Positions 18,030 to 27,295 of a DNA stretch of 45,000 nucleotides are shown here, one piece after another. The notes under the pieces are model-generated. The model saw nothing but the letters and a program-made list of their open reading frames with translations, did no database searches and was not told the origin of the DNA. This DNA is from Bartonella rattimassiliensis 15908 (GTDB lineage Bacteria; Pseudomonadota; Alphaproteobacteria; Rhizobiales; Rhizobiaceae), in contig NZ_JH725067.1 of assembly GCF_000278215.1 (NCBI RefSeq), positions 137,712-182,711 of the forward strand. Direction: 5' to 3'. How positions within the stretch are numbered: position 1 is the first letter of the stretch; each line of letters opens with the position of its first letter. A program made the position numbers and the translations under genes.

Positions 18030-18277
18030 CTAAAATACTGAAAAACAACTTCCTTGCTTAATTTTCATAAAAGGGAGCTGATTTTTTTCTTCAATAGTGT
18101 AAATCACAGTCATATCTATATTTTGAGTAAATATATTTTCATCTTTATTAGTAAAAAATAGTTCTTTTTGAAATAAATATTCAGAAATATTTACATAAAA
18201 CTCTGAAGTTTATGCAAAAAAATAATGAATGTTATAAAAACAAGGTAATAAAATTTATTTTTAAATATTTTAATCAT
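18030..18277 (-). pseudogene. Decayed paralogue of the 116-residue secreted protein
   Basis: From an ATG at 18275-18277 the frame reads MIKIFKNKFYYLVFITFIIF then LHKLQ. After a frameshift it continues SEFYVNISEYLFQKELFF, then DMTVIYTIEEKNQLPFMKIK, QGSCFSVF and TAG at 18030. The N-terminus matches M-x-K-x-FKN...F-x-x-FIIF of the gene at 16708-17058, and VIYTIEEKNQLPF matches its VIYDLEGQNRFSF. The C-terminal hydrophobic part is gone. Confidence 0.6.
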
Positions 18278-18559
18278 AAATTAATGTTAATATATTTTAT
18301 TTAAATATAAATCTTAAAATAATAAATTAAAAGTTGTAAAAATAAAAATTACTGTTTAATAATTTTCTCTTTTATATTAAATAATATATTTAATGCAAGC
18401 ATAATTAAAATTTTAATGAAAAATTTGATCAAATATTTGAAAGAAAAGCGATAGAGTAATCTATTAGAAAATCGTGTTTTTGCAAAATCAGCTTAAGATA
18501 AGAACATTGAAAAAATAGCCCGTAAAAAACGATATTAAATAATAAATTTATCAATCACT
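18278..18559. other. A+T-rich spacer
   Basis: No open frames or repeats were recognised. Confidence 0.4.
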
Positions 18560-18780
18560 CATCTTAAAAGCAACATACTGATTTATAATCATAGTCTATT
18601 ATCCTATATGTTGAATGAAAAATCTCACGATTATAAATTTCTCTTAATTGTAACTGGGTTTATTTCCCTTGAATCAATCAAGTTTATTTGATTGAAAGTT
18701 ACAAATGAGAGTGGTACGTAGATAAAAAAAACTTAAAGAAAAATCATTTATGAGGTATTTCAAGGGTTAAGTGCTGTTGT
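18560..18780 (+). repeat. Dispersed repeat copy, strongly decayed
   Basis: It contains ACTGATTTATAATCATAGTC, TATATGTTGAATGAAAAATC and TTGAATCAATCAAG, then TCATTTATGAGGTATTTCAA and GGGTT, in the family order. Part of it, CAATCAAGTTTATTTGATTG, forms a small inverted repeat. Confidence 0.5.
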
Positions 18781-19025
18781 AAAGTTGGGCGTTAAAAAAA
18801 TATATGATGATGCCACTTTTTTACTTCAACGAATCTGTAGATTTATGATTATACCATTCATGAACAGCATTGCAAAATAGGCTTGGATATTTAATGTTTC
18901 TTTAAAACAAGTGATGGGTTAACACAATGGAGGGTATCATGTATTCAAATGCATTTCTTTTTTATCATCTTAGCTCATCAAACTTTTTGCAATTTCGAAA
19001 TGTCGCCTTGTGAGTGGCAATAAGC

Positions 19026-19290
19026 TGATTTATAAAGATAATCTATCGATTTTTAACTTAAATTCGAGTCTTGAATATCATAGAACTCTCTTATTGTACT
19101 TCCTCTCAAATTGAATCAATTGAAACCATTTGCCTCCACGCCAGTACTGCTTGTGATGTATGAGGAAATGGTTTCAATTGATTCAAGATAAAAGAGGTTT
19201 AGAACGAAAGAATTTGACAATCTTCAGCTCTTTTACGCAATATGAAAAATAATGAATTATCCTTATAAATCAAGTTATTATATTTTATTG
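19026..19290. repeat. Two dispersed repeat copies joined head to head
   Basis: A plus-strand copy (CTGATTTATAAAGATAATCT at 19026, then AATTCGAGTCTTGAATATCA) meets a minus-strand copy (reading from 19290: TTGATTTATAAGGATAATTC). They share a perfect 21-bp inverted repeat, 19111-19131 against 19166-19186, with CCTC/GAGG extending the pairing. The integrase parts of both are missing. Confidence 0.65.
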
Positions 19291-19468
19291 ATGTTCGATA
19301 GCCAAAGGGTGGCTACGCTTTACAAATGATTGTTCTATTTTGCCAAGGATTTTGTTTTACTTTGCCAAAGGTGTCGTATTGCGTCAAAGTCTGTCGTGCT
19401 ACCCCAAAGAGGGCACTTGGAAAGTAGCAAATAGGATGATGATATTGGTATGTGAAATTCTAAGTTTT

Positions 19469-20128
19469 TTAACGTTTTGTTTTATCAAGTTTTTGTACGA
19501 TTTTATCGGAAGTCCACTGGGTTATAATATTGAGCATGATCAAAAGGATAATGACGATGGTCATGATGAAGGTATTGTAGCGTTGATAGCCATAGCGGAT
19601 TGCCATATCTCCTAAACCACCTCCACCGAGATAACCAGCCAGTGAGGTGGCTCCTATGAGAGAAATGATCATGACTGTAAAACCTGTAATCAGGCTAGGG
19701 AGGGCTTCAGGAATAAGAACATATCTGATAATCTGAAGGCGAGTTGCACCCATAGAGCGTATAGCTTCAATAAGACTTATTTCAATTGTTTTAAAAGAGA
19801 GTTCCGCCATGCGTGCATAAAAAGGAATAGCTGAAATGGTGAGAACAAAAATTACAGAGGGTATTCCCACACCTCTTCCGACAACAATACGTGTAATGGG
19901 AAGAAGATAAAATGCAAGAATAATAAAGGGAATAGCACGAATACTATCAATGATGATGCTTAAAGGGCGATGGATAAAAGATGAAGCAAAAATTCCTCCA
20001 CGCGCTGTTGTATGAAGAAGAAGACCAAGTGGAAGCCCTATAATTAGAGCCATAACAGAAGCACTTATCGTCATCAATATTGTATCAAAAACGGCATTGG
20101 GGAGTTCATGAGATAAAACATTAGACAT
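19469..20128 (-). CDS. metI: D-methionine ABC transporter permease MetI
   Basis: 219 residues with about five membrane segments and the ABC-permease EAA loop (SLIEAIRSMGATRLQIIRYV then LIPEALPSLITG). MetI forms the inner-membrane channel of the MetNIQ importer of L- and D-methionine. Its start overlaps the MetN stop by eight bases, indicating translational coupling. It is last in the metQ-metN-metI order on the minus strand, and no obvious downstream gene belongs to the operon. Confidence 0.93.
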   Translation of the reverse strand: MSNVLSHELPNAVFDTILMTISASVMALIIGLPLGLLLHTTARGGIFASSFIHRPLSIIIDSIRAIPFIILAFYLLPITRIVVGRGVGIPSVIFVLTISAIPFYARMAELSFKTIEISLIEAIRSMGATRLQIIRYVLIPEALPSLITGFTVMIISLIGATSLAGYLGGGGLGDMAIRYGYQRYNTFIMTIVIILLIMLNIITQWTSDKIVQKLDKTKR

Positions 20129-21155
20129 AACCTAAAACCTCGCAATATCGCCCCTTTTCGGTTAACCATTGAACGGCTTTTTTTAAAGCTTCTTTATCTT
20201 GAGCAGGAAGAGCAAGGAAGAGGCGTCCAATGGTTTCGCTCTGGACTGTATCAATACCACCATGGAGAATACGTGCTCTTAAACCGCTTGCATCTTCCAG
20301 AAGATGAAGAAAAGGTTGTTGGGCAATTTCTCCAGCAATGTTAATTTCAATAACAGCTTCTTGACCGATGGAGTTAAGATTTTTTGCATATTTTTCAGGA
20401 AGTTGTGGCGTAATAAGTTTGAGCATGGCAATCGTTGTTTCTTCTTGTGGTGATGTGAAAATATCTTTTACACATCCTTCTTCCACAATGCACCCTTGAT
20501 TAAGGACAACAACGCGATGTGCAATAGTGCGTACTACTTCCATTTCGTGGGTAATAAGAACAATAGTAAGATTAAGGCGATTATTAATATCGGCTAGAAG
20601 TTCCAGGATAGATTGTGTTGTTTCAGGATCAAGAGCAGAGGTTGCTTCATCTGATAATAATATTTTAGGATTAGCGGCTAGAGAACGGGCAATACCAACA
20701 CGTTGTTTTTGTCCTCCTGATAATTCTGCAGGATAACAATATTCTTTACCACATAATCCTACTAATTCAATAAGCTCAAGGGCACGTTTGTTCCGTTGCT
20801 TTTTGTTTACTCCTGTTAATTTGAGTGGTAAGGTAATGTTATCAATAACCTTTTGCGATGATAAAAGATTGAAATGTTGAAAAATCGTTCCAATACGTTG
20901 ACGATAAGGCGCCCATTCTGTCTCTGATAGATTTGAAATATTTACACCTTCAAAAAAAAGAGACCCTTTATCAATTTTCTCTAGTCCATTTAAACAGCGA
21001 ATAAGTGTTGATTTTCCTGCTCCACTACGACCGATAATACCAAGGATTTCACCGACATGGATATCGAGCGATAAGTTATCGATTGCCGGAATACCAGCCG
21101 TTTTGTTAAAACAACGGCTGACATTTTTTAAAGAAATGAGGGTATTTTTTTCCAT
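20121..21155 (-). CDS. metN: D-methionine ABC transporter ATP-binding protein MetN
   Basis: 344 residues. It has Walker A GRSGAGKST (42-50), a Q-loop region, the signature LSGGQKQRVGIARSLA near 145, Walker B KILLSDEATSALDPET and the switch His in LITHEMEV. The last 90 residues or so form the NIL regulatory domain, which in E. coli MetN binds methionine and inhibits transport. It powers methionine import with MetI and MetQ. There are 48 bases between metQ and metN and an eight-base overlap with metI. All catalytic residues are present. Confidence 0.95.
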   Translation of the reverse strand: MEKNTLISLKNVSRCFNKTAGIPAIDNLSLDIHVGEILGIIGRSGAGKSTLIRCLNGLEKIDKGSLFFEGVNISNLSETEWAPYRQRIGTIFQHFNLLSSQKVIDNITLPLKLTGVNKKQRNKRALELIELVGLCGKEYCYPAELSGGQKQRVGIARSLAANPKILLSDEATSALDPETTQSILELLADINNRLNLTIVLITHEMEVVRTIAHRVVVLNQGCIVEEGCVKDIFTSPQEETTIAMLKLITPQLPEKYAKNLNSIGQEAVIEINIAGEIAQQPFLHLLEDASGLRARILHGGIDTVQSETIGRLFLALPAQDKEALKKAVQWLTEKGRYCEVLGYV

Positions 21156-21203
21156 TTAAAATTACCAGAATGTTTGGCATAGCTTCTAAGATATTTAGCA
21201 GAA

Positions 21204-22022
21204 TTACCAAGATGTTTGTGCTGTTGGCCCAAAAATTTCTTTGATTTTTGCACGGACAGGTTCACTATTATAGGCAGTAACTAATTTTTTGACCCATGGT
21301 TCATCTTTGTTGTTGGTACGCACAACAATGATATTGTTATAGGAATTATTTTCTGCTTTTTCCCAAGCAATAACATCTTTTTGTAAGTCTAATCCAGAAA
21401 CTAATGCCCAATTTGTATTGATAATGGTAATATCAAAATCATCAATAGCGCGCCCCAATATGCCAGCATCGAGTTCCTGAATTTGCAAGTTTTTGGGATT
21501 TTCAATAATATCCAGTGGAGACGCAAGAATATCGTGAGGGTCTTTTAATTTAATAAGTTCTAGAGAATTCAGAAGAAGTAAGGCTCTTCCACCATTGGAT
21601 GGATCATTAGGAATACCGATATGTGCTCCATCGCGCAGTTCTTTTATGTCTTTAATTTTATGAGAATAGACACCTATTGGAGCAATAAACGTGTACCCTA
21701 CGATTGAAAGTCTATAATCACGCTGCTCTATTTGATTGTTAAAATAAGGTGTGTGCTGAAAAGCATTTGCATCAATCTCTCCTGCGTTAACAGCATCGTT
21801 GGGCAAAGTATAATCAGAAAAATAAATAAGCTCGATTTCTAAACCAGCTTTTTTAGCTTGTTCAGCAGCAACTTTCCAAATGGCTGCTTCGTATCCTTCC
21901 ATGACACCAAGTTTGATTTTTGATTGGTCTGTGGCCATGACAAAAGCTGTAGACAAAAAAAGTGCAAAGAGAGAAAGGAATAATCCTATAATCTGACTGC
22001 GAGAAAAAAAAATTGATGCCAT
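21204..22022 (-). CDS. metQ: Methionine-binding protein MetQ (NlpA family)
   Basis: 272 residues with an N-terminal signal segment (SQIIGLFLSLFALFLSTAFV), then the NlpA-lipoprotein family core: KIKLGVMEGYEAAIWKVAAE, DANAFQHTPYFNNQI, GVYSHKIKDIKEL and IPNDPSNGGRALLLL. It captures methionine for MetNI. There is no Cys in or after the signal segment, so the usual lipid anchor of this family appears to be absent and the protein is probably a soluble periplasmic one. It is the first gene of the operon, with a sigma70-like promoter about 80 bases upstream. Confidence 0.92.
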   Translation of the reverse strand: MASIFFSRSQIIGLFLSLFALFLSTAFVMATDQSKIKLGVMEGYEAAIWKVAAEQAKKAGLEIELIYFSDYTLPNDAVNAGEIDANAFQHTPYFNNQIEQRDYRLSIVGYTFIAPIGVYSHKIKDIKELRDGAHIGIPNDPSNGGRALLLLNSLELIKLKDPHDILASPLDIIENPKNLQIQELDAGILGRAIDDFDITIINTNWALVSGLDLQKDVIAWEKAENNSYNNIIVVRTNNKDEPWVKKLVTAYNSEPVRAKIKEIFGPTAQTSW

Positions 22023-22100
22023 ATGCTTTTAACTTTCTTTTTCAAGAGATTTTTTGAGGGAAGTTTCAATATACCCTATACTCTTTTAGGGCAGTCTAAA

Positions 22101-22127
22101 ATTATACAAGCTTTAGAGAATATTCAA
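22101..22127 (-). promoter_or_regulatory. Sigma70-like promoter of metQNI
   Basis: On the minus strand a TTGAAT (22122-22127) and a TATAAT (22101-22106) are separated by 15 bases, about 80 bases before the metQ ATG. The spacer is shorter than ideal, but the -10 is a perfect match. I saw no SAM riboswitch in the leader. Confidence 0.45.
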
Positions 22128-22520
22128 TCACTTTTATTTTAAGAAGAGTATTATTTTTCCTCTATTTTTCAGCATTTTTCGCGAAATATCATCATGAGTG
22201 AGTAGAAATTCAGACAATCAATTCTTCTATTGTACGTATTTGTTTAGGGAACTAATGACACTTTAAAAACTTCTTTAAGGGATGATTGGTTGAAGAGCCA
22301 AATTAATCAGATGATACTTTAGCAGTCAATTAATGATGAACATGTTGCGCAATCAAGGTCAAAAGGCTGTGTTGTGAGGGGATAAAGAGAGATTTGGTTG
22401 CACAATGTTATGAGACCTTTTAGGGGAGGAATAACGGTTGATGATCACTGCATTTAAACGCGGAAAATTTCTGCAAAGGTGAATATTGTGCTCTTCACAT
22501 GTTAGAGAGGAAGAAAAATA
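22128..22520. other. Intergenic region between divergent metQ and the SH3b gene
   Basis: Nothing recognisable except the ribosome-binding GAGAGGAAG before 22521. It probably holds the promoter of the SH3b gene. Confidence 0.4.
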
Positions 22521-23159
22521 ATGTTAAGAAAAAATTTTTTATCAACGACAATGATTTTATGGGCTTTGGGAGCGTCAGGAGTCGCAATGACTACTTTTCA
22601 CACGGAAGCTGGAACTATCGCAGGAACAGTTGCCCGTGTTGTATCAGGTCAGGTGTCTTTACGGACAGGTCCTGCAACAGCTTATAAAGTTATCGTAATG
22701 GTTCCAATGGGAGAAAAAGTGCAAATTTATGGCTGTTTATCCAATAAAACTTGGTGTTCTCTTGGTTATAATGGAAAAGTTGGTTGGGCATCTGCACGTT
22801 ATGTAAATGTCAACAATGTTCCTACTATTGCTTTTACAAAGATGCCTGAAAAAGAAAAGTCCATGATAAAATCGCCAAAAGAAAAAATAAAGCAAGTGGT
22901 TTCTGATTTTAAAACTATTCCGGCAATTCAAAAAACACGGAAAAACATGCAAAAACTATATAGAACAGATGTGATTATCGATGCAACAGGTGTAAAAAAA
23001 AGGGATGAACGTACAATATTAAATCCGTCACCAAAAGCACAAAAAGTTTCTGTGAAGCATGTGAATGCTTATAATCCCTTCTTTCCTAATGATGTAAATT
23101 ACAAAAATTTCGAGCGCAATGAAACGCGTTATCGTGTTGTGACTTATCCTGCTCCATAA
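22521..23159 (+). CDS. Exported SH3b-domain protein
   Basis: 212 residues. An N-terminal signal peptide (NFLSTTMILWALGASGVAMT) is followed by a bacterial SH3 domain at about 35-98: GTVARVVSGQVSLRTGPATA, YKVIVMVPMGEKVQIYGCL and GKVGWASARYVNV. SH3b domains usually bind cell-wall peptides or other surface ligands, and the two Cys in YGCLSNKTWC may form a disulfide. The C-terminal half is Lys-rich and has no recognisable domain. The start has GAGAGG upstream at good spacing. It stands alone between metQ (divergent) and asd (convergent). Confidence 0.85.
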   Translation: MLRKNFLSTTMILWALGASGVAMTTFHTEAGTIAGTVARVVSGQVSLRTGPATAYKVIVMVPMGEKVQIYGCLSNKTWCSLGYNGKVGWASARYVNVNNVPTIAFTKMPEKEKSMIKSPKEKIKQVVSDFKTIPAIQKTRKNMQKLYRTDVIIDATGVKKRDERTILNPSPKAQKVSVKHVNAYNPFFPNDVNYKNFERNETRYRVVTYPAP

Positions 23160-23199
23160 GGATTAATGTCATAAAAGGAATGATAAAAAGTGTGGCAGT

Positions 23200-23409
23200 A
23201 TGAAGCAAAAAATGCTTTATGCTGCTGATTCTGTTCGTGCTGTAAAGCGGCATCAAGGTGATGATTGGGGCACGCGACTTAAAAAGCGTGTTTATGTACG
23301 AGATCAATGTAGATTAGAAATTTTTGTTTTTTTAAAGGCAGAGAGAATTAAGAATATTCAGAGAAGAAGTTGTCAATGCTCCGATGTGCTGTCTTTTAGA
23401 ACGATGTGA
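23200..23409 (+). CDS. Short ORF, possibly a broken HNH-type gene
   Basis: 69 codons, MKQKMLYAADSVRAVKRHQG then DDWGTRLKKRVYVRDQCRLE. The block RLKKRVYVRDQCR resembles the region just before the first Cys pair of HNH nucleases, but the expected C-x-x-C motif and H-N-H residues do not follow. The start has no clear ribosome-binding site. It is probably a remnant or chance ORF. Confidence 0.25.
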   Translation: MKQKMLYAADSVRAVKRHQGDDWGTRLKKRVYVRDQCRLEIFVFLKAERIKNIQRRSCQCSDVLSFRTM

Positions 23410-23490
23410 GATATAGAAGATTCTTAAAGAAGCCGGGCTTTTTATAGATCGGCTTTGTGGGGATTTTCGACCTTTCGGATAGGGAGATGG

Positions 23491-24522
23491 TTAATTAGCC
23501 GACTTAGGCTGTATCAAATTACGAGAAATGAGCAATTCAGCAATTTGAACTGCATTCAATGCTGCTCCTTTTCTTAAATTATCGGCGACAATCCAGAAAG
23601 CCAAACCATTTTCAACAGTGATATCTTCACGAACACGGCTAATAAAGGTATCATCTTCTCCTGTACATTCATAAGGTGTGGTATAGCCACCATCTTCGTG
23701 CTTATCGATAAGCTGACAACCGGGAGCGTCCCGTAGAATCGCTTGTGCTTCAGAGGCGCTTAATGGTTTTTCAAATTCAACATGAACGGCTTCCGCATGA
23801 CTGATAAAAACAGGAACCCGAACAGCTGTGGCAGTTAATTTAATTTTCGGATCGAGAATTTTCTTCGTTTCCACGGTCATTTTCCATTCTTCTTTCGTGT
23901 AGCCATCTTCCATGAAAACATCGATGTGAGGAATAACATTAAATGCAATGCGTTTGGTAAATTTTTTTGATGTAATTGGATCTGCAACAAAAATTGCGCG
24001 TGATTGTTCGAAAAGTTCGTCCATTCCTTCTTTACCAGCTCCAGAAACCGATTGATATGTAGAGACAACAACACGTTTAATAATTGCAGCATCATGGAGA
24101 GGTTTTAAAGCTAAGACCAATTGAATTGTTGAACAATTTGGATTAGCTATAATATTACGTTTAGAAAAAGCATCTATAGCTGGGGCATTCACTTCAGGGA
24201 CAATTAATGGAATATTGGCATCATAGCGCCACGTGGAAGAATTGTCGATAACGATACAACCGGATGCAGCGATTTTAGGAGCATACTCTTTGGAAATGCT
24301 CCCCCCCGCAGACATAAGACAAAAATCTGTGTCAGAAAAATCGTAAGTGTCCAGTGCTTTTACTTTTAAAGTTTTATCTCCATAAGAAACTTCTTGCCCT
24401 AAAGAACGTCGTGACGCTAGAGGGACAATTTTATGCGCGGGAAAACCACGCTCTTCTAAAATTGTGAGCATTTCACGACCAACATTTCCGGTTGCGCCAA
24501 CAATTGCAACTTTAAAACTCAT
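23491..24522 (-). CDS. asd: Aspartate-semialdehyde dehydrogenase
   Basis: 343 residues. The NADP-binding start VAIVGATGNVGREMLTILEE, the active-site Cys130 in ANPNCSTIQLVLALKP, and the substrate-binding region SVSGAGKEGMDELFEQ are all present. The enzyme reduces aspartyl phosphate to aspartate semialdehyde for lysine/diaminopimelate, threonine and methionine synthesis, and is essential for peptidoglycan. The ATG has AGGAG eight bases upstream. A 26-base stretch of this gene recurs exactly at 26115-26140 inside a relic. Confidence 0.95.
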   Translation of the reverse strand: MSFKVAIVGATGNVGREMLTILEERGFPAHKIVPLASRRSLGQEVSYGDKTLKVKALDTYDFSDTDFCLMSAGGSISKEYAPKIAASGCIVIDNSSTWRYDANIPLIVPEVNAPAIDAFSKRNIIANPNCSTIQLVLALKPLHDAAIIKRVVVSTYQSVSGAGKEGMDELFEQSRAIFVADPITSKKFTKRIAFNVIPHIDVFMEDGYTKEEWKMTVETKKILDPKIKLTATAVRVPVFISHAEAVHVEFEKPLSASEAQAILRDAPGCQLIDKHEDGGYTTPYECTGEDDTFISRVREDITVENGLAFWIVADNLRKGAALNAVQIAELLISRNLIQPKSAN

Positions 24523-25674
24523 CTTCTACACTCCTCATGTCGCTCTACGTTTATTCCCGATGCTATACTCAGGAGAGAGCGAGTTGGTCAAGGAACAGCA
24601 TTAAATTATGTTTTCAACAATCCCAACTTTATGCACCCCCATCATAATCGTTAGTGCAATAAATTGTTTTATTTCAAATGATATTGTCTTGTGAATCTTT
24701 CAGAATTAGAAAAAATTGAATATTATATGCTAAGTTAGTATCTCTTTTAAAATACCTTGATTAAGCGAATTGTTTATCTTTTGTCAATTGTTTACCTTCA
24801 CTATTTTGATTTTTTTAAGATATTATTACGCATCACGTTGGTGAAAGGTTTGTTAAGTTTTTAATTATTTAACCTTTTCTCTATGTCTTTAAAGACGAAG
24901 ATTCCTTTCCGGTTTGTAAACAGTAAGGTTCTAGTAGCTTTCTTTTGGCTTCTCACTCTTCGTTTAAAACTAAAGGTTCAATAAGAAAGCCTAAAAATAT
25001 TTAATATGCATTCTAATAAATATCTCAAGGAGGTATGCATGTTTGATATCCTTATCCCCTAAATAACAGAATTTACAGCATAACAAGATAAACTCAAGTG
25101 TCTATGAGATAAAAAAGTCTTATGAAAGCTACATATGTAGTTTTTCGTATCCGTTTGGCATTTTATAGTTCTTATTTTTACTTTATTCTTTTATGCTATG
25201 ATGCCATAAAACACCTTCATTTGAGGTAGGGGGGTAAAATTCCTTGATATATAAGTATTTTAGTACGTGGTGAAGATTTTTTAAGTTTGTTTGTTGAGAG
25301 TTTTCAGTTTAAGTGAAACATTTAAGTAAAGCAGAGTGGAAGCTAGATGCAACTCGGTAGAATCTGGACTGTTGACAGATAAGATGCGGTTAAAAATCTT
25401 TGTCCTTTGAGGTGGTGGTGGGGGGGAGAGACAGGCAAAATTCTCTTCAATGTTATTAAGGACGTTAATGATTTTCTTAATTAATTTATGCAACTAAAGG
25501 GATATTTTTTATCAGAAATTAATTGCACAATTGTCCTTTGTTTTTTTCGGGCAGGGAGTTGAATTTTTTCAAAAGTAAATATTTCTCTTTACGCGATATA
25601 CTGTTATCCACTGATATAGCATGTAAAAGATGATACAGTTTGTGGTTTTTATTAATCTCCATAATAGTGGGTAT
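24523..25674. other. Long non-coding spacer upstream of asd
   Basis: No supported gene. It contains an ideal Shine-Dalgarno AAGGAGG (25027) in front of a seven-codon ORF (25039-25062) and G-rich runs near 25226 and 25417. Short frames at 25281 and 25519 on the minus strand are not convincing. Confidence 0.4.
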
Positions 25675-25890
25675 CTTAAACATGTGGCTTTTTGGATGGG
25701 ATCCATGGTTCTTCATATAAAATAGCATCCTATTGTGTTGCGTATTCGCATGTTTTAAAGGTATGCCTTAAAGCTTGTCGCACCTATTTTAAACGTCGTC
25801 TGTGTTGGGTATAATGATAAAGACCTCATAAATAATATAAAATTTATAGTATCCTCTATCTTGAGGCTTAATAAAAGAGCAAGCTAACAT
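25675..25890 (-). pseudogene. P4-type integrase relic, N-terminal domain
   Basis: Minus-strand frames give YYKFYIIYEVF, then HYTQHRRRLK, VRQALRHTFKTCEYATQ and DAILYEEPWIPSKK. These line up with the integrase blocks KFYIIHK, RYT-x-H-x-RRR, SLKQARELATQ and ILHEGRDPIK, with stops and frameshifts between them. It lies just downstream of another copy in the same orientation. Confidence 0.55.
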
Positions 25891-25924
25891 CATCACACTC
25901 TTTGTTAGTTCTTAGGTCTTTTTT

Positions 25925-26318
25925 TATAGTCTTTGGCACTTGAGAGTCTTTATAAGAGGCCATATGTTTATTTTAAATGTTATAAAATAAAGCCCATGGA
26001 ATATAACCATCTTTATATTTAATAAACTTCGTTCCCTTGAGTTGGCTAAAAATGTTATTATAACTTTTGCGTTTAAAGGGATCATAAGAGGCATTTTTAG
26101 TCCTTTTTTCAAGCAAAGTTTTATCTCCATAAGAAACTTCATGCTAAATAAGCCATTTCATGCGCAAGAAAACCACTATTTTTATCAGGTATTTGTGTTT
26201 TGCAAGAAAATGGTTTTGATTGCTCTAATATGAACAGGCTAGAATGAAAGAAACTCATAGCAGTTAGGGTTTTTATTGTAAGAGGTAAAGCGATATAAAT
26301 ATCTTTATAAATCAATGT
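25925..26318 (-). repeat. Dispersed repeat copy carrying a piece of asd
   Basis: Reading from 26318: TTGATTTATAAAGATATTTA, then AATCAAAACCATTTTCTTGC, an asd-like segment (26115-26176), then AAAGGACTAAAAATGCCTCT and the integrase relic KFIKYKDGYIPWALFYNI. The family blocks are in the standard order, and the asd segment sits where other copies have the 20-40 bases after GTATGG. Confidence 0.65.
26115..26176 (-). pseudogene. Fragment of asd inside a repeat copy
   Basis: 26115-26140 is identical to asd 24368-24393 over 26 bases. After a shortened middle, TGCGCAAGAAAACCAC matches TGCGCGGGAAAACCAC of asd (to 24449), two mismatches. The pieces correspond to asd codons of about 24-51 and lie in the same orientation as asd. 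Confidence 0.8.
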
Positions 26319-26427
26319 ATTGCTATATCATAAAATGTTTTTTTCAAAACGCGCGAGTATTGAGATATCATATTGATAGAGGCTTGATAACAGTGGGCTT
26401 GAAATTACATAAAGATTTTTTTATGCG

Positions 26428-26619
26428 TTACGTTTCATTATCTTGCAAAGGGCGCGCTTCTGAAGCAAGCATAATGGGAACACCATCACGAATAGGGTAG
26501 GCAAGTTTGGCTTTAAGAGAAATGAGCTCTTGTGTTTCTTTGTTGAAAGAGAGTGTGCCTCTTGTTATTGGGCAGACAAGTAATTCGAGCATTTTGGGAT
26601 CTGTGGTCATTTTTTTCAT
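26428..26619 (-). CDS. Trm112-like small zinc-ribbon protein
   Basis: 63 residues, with the family core [39 protein letters not shown] and a short tail. Trm112/YcaR-type proteins are small structural partners of methyltransferases in some organisms; in bacteria the role is mostly undefined. Only one Cys of the usual CP-x-x-C pair remains (CPITR), so zinc binding is doubtful. Start at 26619, or at Met4. It follows the LON-domain gene by 13 bases and probably shares its transcript. Confidence 0.85.
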   Translation of the reverse strand: MKKMTTDPKMLELLVCPITRGTLSFNKETQELISLKAKLAYPIRDGVPIMLASEARPLQDNET

Positions 26620-26632
26620 GTTTTGATGTTTA

Positions 26633-27295
26633 TTAGTTTAAACGATAATCTGTGCCTGTTTGTTTCATGAGTGAACGTTCTGTTAATGCAAGAAGAGTTT
26701 GGGCACGGCTTCCTATATCTGGAGCTTCAAGGAGAGCTTGTTTTTCTGCTGGTGTAAAGGGGATAAGAGCTGAAAAAGCATTAACCAATATAGGGGTAGG
26801 GGCTTCTATGATACTGCTCCAATTATATTCCATTTCATGGATAGTCAGATATTTTTCAACAACGTCGAGTAAGTTTTCTCGATTAATGCTTTCTTCAATG
26901 TCAAGTTCTTGTAGGTCTTTTATGTTTGATTGGATGAGAGCTGTTCGATAGGATTTTGTATTTTTTAATTCTTGTTCTAAAGTGAAGCGGCAAACACCCT
27001 GTAATATAATGAACAGTTGTCCATTCCCTGTTTCACTGTAGTTTGTAATGCGCCCTATACAGCCTGTTTTATAAAGTTGTGTAGAAAAGCGGTTTGTATC
27101 TGATGAAAGGGGTTGAATAATGCCCAACAGACGATTGGACACCATAACGTTTTCAATCATTTCAAGTGATTCTGGTTCAAAAATATTGAGTGATAAAAAA
27201 CCACCAGGCAGTAAGAGTGCACCTTCTAGAGGAAAAAGGGCAATTTGCTTTGGAAGATCATTTTCACAATTATAAGAGATATTACCAGCTTTCAT
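26633..27295 (-). CDS. LON substrate-binding-domain protein
   Basis: 220 residues forming a stand-alone LON N-terminal (PUA-like) domain: [60 protein letters not shown] and LQGVCRF. There are no ATPase or protease domains, which is normal for this group of short proteins, whose role is unknown but may be in substrate recognition. It is first in a two-gene unit with the Trm112-like gene. The ATG at 27295 is preceded by only weak Shine-Dalgarno bases. Confidence 0.88.
   Translation of the reverse strand: MKAGNISYNCENDLPKQIALFPLEGALLLPGGFLSLNIFEPESLEMIENVMVSNRLLGIIQPLSSDTNRFSTQLYKTGCIGRITNYSETGNGQLFIILQGVCRFTLEQELKNTKSYRTALIQSNIKDLQELDIEESINRENLLDVVEKYLTIHEMEYNWSSIIEAPTPILVNAFSALIPFTPAEKQALLEAPDIGSRAQTLLALTERSLMKQTGTDYRLN

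Noticed and set aside
22023..22100. SAM riboswitch in the metQ leader
   Set aside because: The leader is about 70 bases, with only a five-base-pair stem and no SAM-I or SAM-II motif.
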